36,425 nt of DNA from Gammaproteobacteria bacterium (GTDB lineage Bacteria; Pseudomonadota; Gammaproteobacteria; SZUA-152). Positions 35,571 through 36,425 of the stretch are shown here, one piece after another. How positions within the stretch are numbered: position 1 is the stretch's first letter; each line of letters begins with the position of its first letter. The notes beneath the pieces are model-generated. The model had not been told where the DNA came from. It saw nothing but the letters and a program-made list of their open reading frames with translations, and did not search any database. The DNA lies in contig JAKIUF010000045.1 in assembly GCA_021647705.1 (NCBI GenBank), forward strand, positions 1-36,425. The letters run 5' to 3'. A program made the position numbers and the translations under genes.

Positions 35571-35742
35571 TTACTGAGTTTCCTTTCTACCTCACCCTGA
35601 CCAAGAGTCCCTTCCTTTTCGGCACGCTCGATTCCTCTGTTGATCTTTTCTACAACGTAAATAGATATTGGACATCCTCCAAAGAACAATCGTCCGGGAG
35701 CTTATCCAGAAGTGCCTTCACTTTTTCTTTTGCTGTACTCAT
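35555..35742 (-). pseudogene. Antitoxin partner of the ParE-like toxin, frameshifted
   Basis: The frame starts MSTAKEKVKALLDKLPDDCS and continues LEDVQY, then runs to a stop in the wrong frame. One base later another frame gives IYVVEKINRGIERAEKEGTL and ends VERKLSKWTSK, which is the expected rest of a small antitoxin. A 1-nt deletion between 35663 and 35664 (C-A-T reduced to C-T) explains the break; the restored protein is 62 aa. Its end overlaps the toxin start by 16 nt, the usual antitoxin-toxin order. Family named by context only. Confidence 0.75.
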
Positions 35743-35794
35743 AATTCATCACTTCTTTGAAATCACAATTAACGATACTAAACAGCCGCGTAGT

Positions 35795-36321
35795 CTGGAG
35801 GCGAGATGGCAGAGCCTGCCCCACGAAGTGCTTTGGGTACAAGGCATCGAAGCCATGTGATCTAACGGCCACCGTAAATGATGCGGCAGTGCAGGGAAAG
35901 TTCATGCTCTTATCTGGGGAGATCTGCTTAACACGCGCTCGTTAGATAACCAGTGAGGCCACTGGTCGATCAAACCTTGGCACGTGGGAACCATCGCCCT
36001 GCATGAGCAAACAAGATGAAAACCGATAGCGCCCACGGGGGCAACTCCAGGGGGTGATTAAGCAGAAGTCAACAGACGGCATAGTAGCCAAACGCCTACT
36101 CCGTAGTGGGTAGGACACGGTGAAGGCCTGAACCTGAAGGTCAGTGAGGAGTCTGTGTAGCTTAACAATACCATGCTCGACCGGGTTAAGGATTGTTAGC
36201 GCAAAATCAGAAGCCAGCATTGGAGTCAGTTGGAGCTAATCGGCCAGCTGGCTTTAAACATCTTTGGGAAACGCCCTGTGCGGAGCCGCATGCAGGGCGT
36301 TGTGGGCTTTCTATTACCCAT
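35795..36321 (+). mobile_element. Group II intron remnant lacking a maturase gene
   Basis: The stretch contains blocks I recognise from bacterial group II intron leaders: GCTCTTATCTGGGGAGATCT near 35909 and AAGCAGAAGTCAACAGACGG near 36060, followed by GGTGAAGGCCTGAACCTGAA. Near the end, AACGCCCTG (36270-36278) pairs with CAGGGCGTT (36293-36301) around a GCGG/CCGC core, like domain V with a shortened tip, and GTGGG with ACCCAT follows as a small domain VI. Only about 70 bp separate these parts, so the reverse transcriptase ORF is absent. Boundaries are approximate. Small ORFs across this stretch are not genes. Confidence 0.55.
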
Positions 36322-36425
36322 AAGTTTACGTGACTAAATTAATTCCGGCCACCTTTCTTGAATATTCTGATGTTAATATTGAAAATAGTTTCTGTAATAT
36401 CTCGATATTTTCTATAGTTTAAAAT
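36322..36425. other. AT-rich tail of the window
   Basis: The final 104 bases are AT-rich with no frame, repeat or signal that I can support. Confidence 0.4.

Noticed and set aside
35942-36220. Minus-strand 92-aa frame
   Set aside because: It is antisense to the group II intron leader; such frames are common chance ORFs in structured RNA.

Overview
The window is a stretch of a gammaproteobacterial chromosome. It opens inside a 16S rRNA gene of gammaproteobacterial type, and it carries the conserved block purC - metallo-hydrolase - bamC - dapA facing gcvR - bcp. DarP, BamC and a SprT-type protease point the same way. Genus and order cannot be fixed from the sequence alone.

Layout. (1) 1-1362: 5' part of 16S rRNA on the minus strand with leader, boxA and two tandem sigma-70 promoters. 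(2) 1506-5914: a 1290-aa flavin/iron-sulfur dehydrogenase overlapping darP. (3) 5915-8590: an AT-rich accessory block with a three-gene cluster (47-aa peptide, YkuD/DUF5675-like protein, lipoprotein), a palindromic repeat, a small membrane protein and a secreted unknown. (4) 8793-15137: core genes: a chemotaxis receptor, purC with a clear terminator, a WalJ-like hydrolase, bamC, dapA, gcvR and bcp. (5) 15250-23401: accessory DNA. It holds a TetR/DUF6463/ABC1-kinase locus with two operator-like repeats and a stand-alone RadC-like JAB protein. Next comes a roughly 3.2-kb LysR / NTF2-like / zinc alcohol dehydrogenase block flanked by inverted remnants of one Y1-type transposase element, then RDD and SDR genes separated by an attC-like hairpin. 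(6) 23678-31499: AI-2E-type permease, a small conserved-looking protein, a CysL-like LysR regulator, a two-gene RND efflux operon, and a divergent lipoprotein across a perfect 12-bp palindrome. (7) 31814-34613: a Roadblock-like protein, a nitrobindin-like protein coupled to a SprT-like protease, and a VOC protein. (8) 34614-36425: decaying DNA with a ParE-type toxin broken by an amber codon, its antitoxin broken by a 1-nt deletion, and an apparently ORF-less group II intron remnant.

Genes that appear to work together: purC terminator and operon; dapA-bamC; TetR-ABC1 kinase with divergent DUF6463; LysR with the NTF2-like/ADH pair; RND pump and adaptor; nitrobindin-SprT. The strongest unusual signals are the transposase-bounded cassette containing a heptamer-slippage frameshift, the doubly inactivated toxin-antitoxin module, the intron remnant, and the possible peptidoglycan-targeting effector/immunity cluster at 6.3-7.4 kb. 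All functional calls come from motif reading without database searches.
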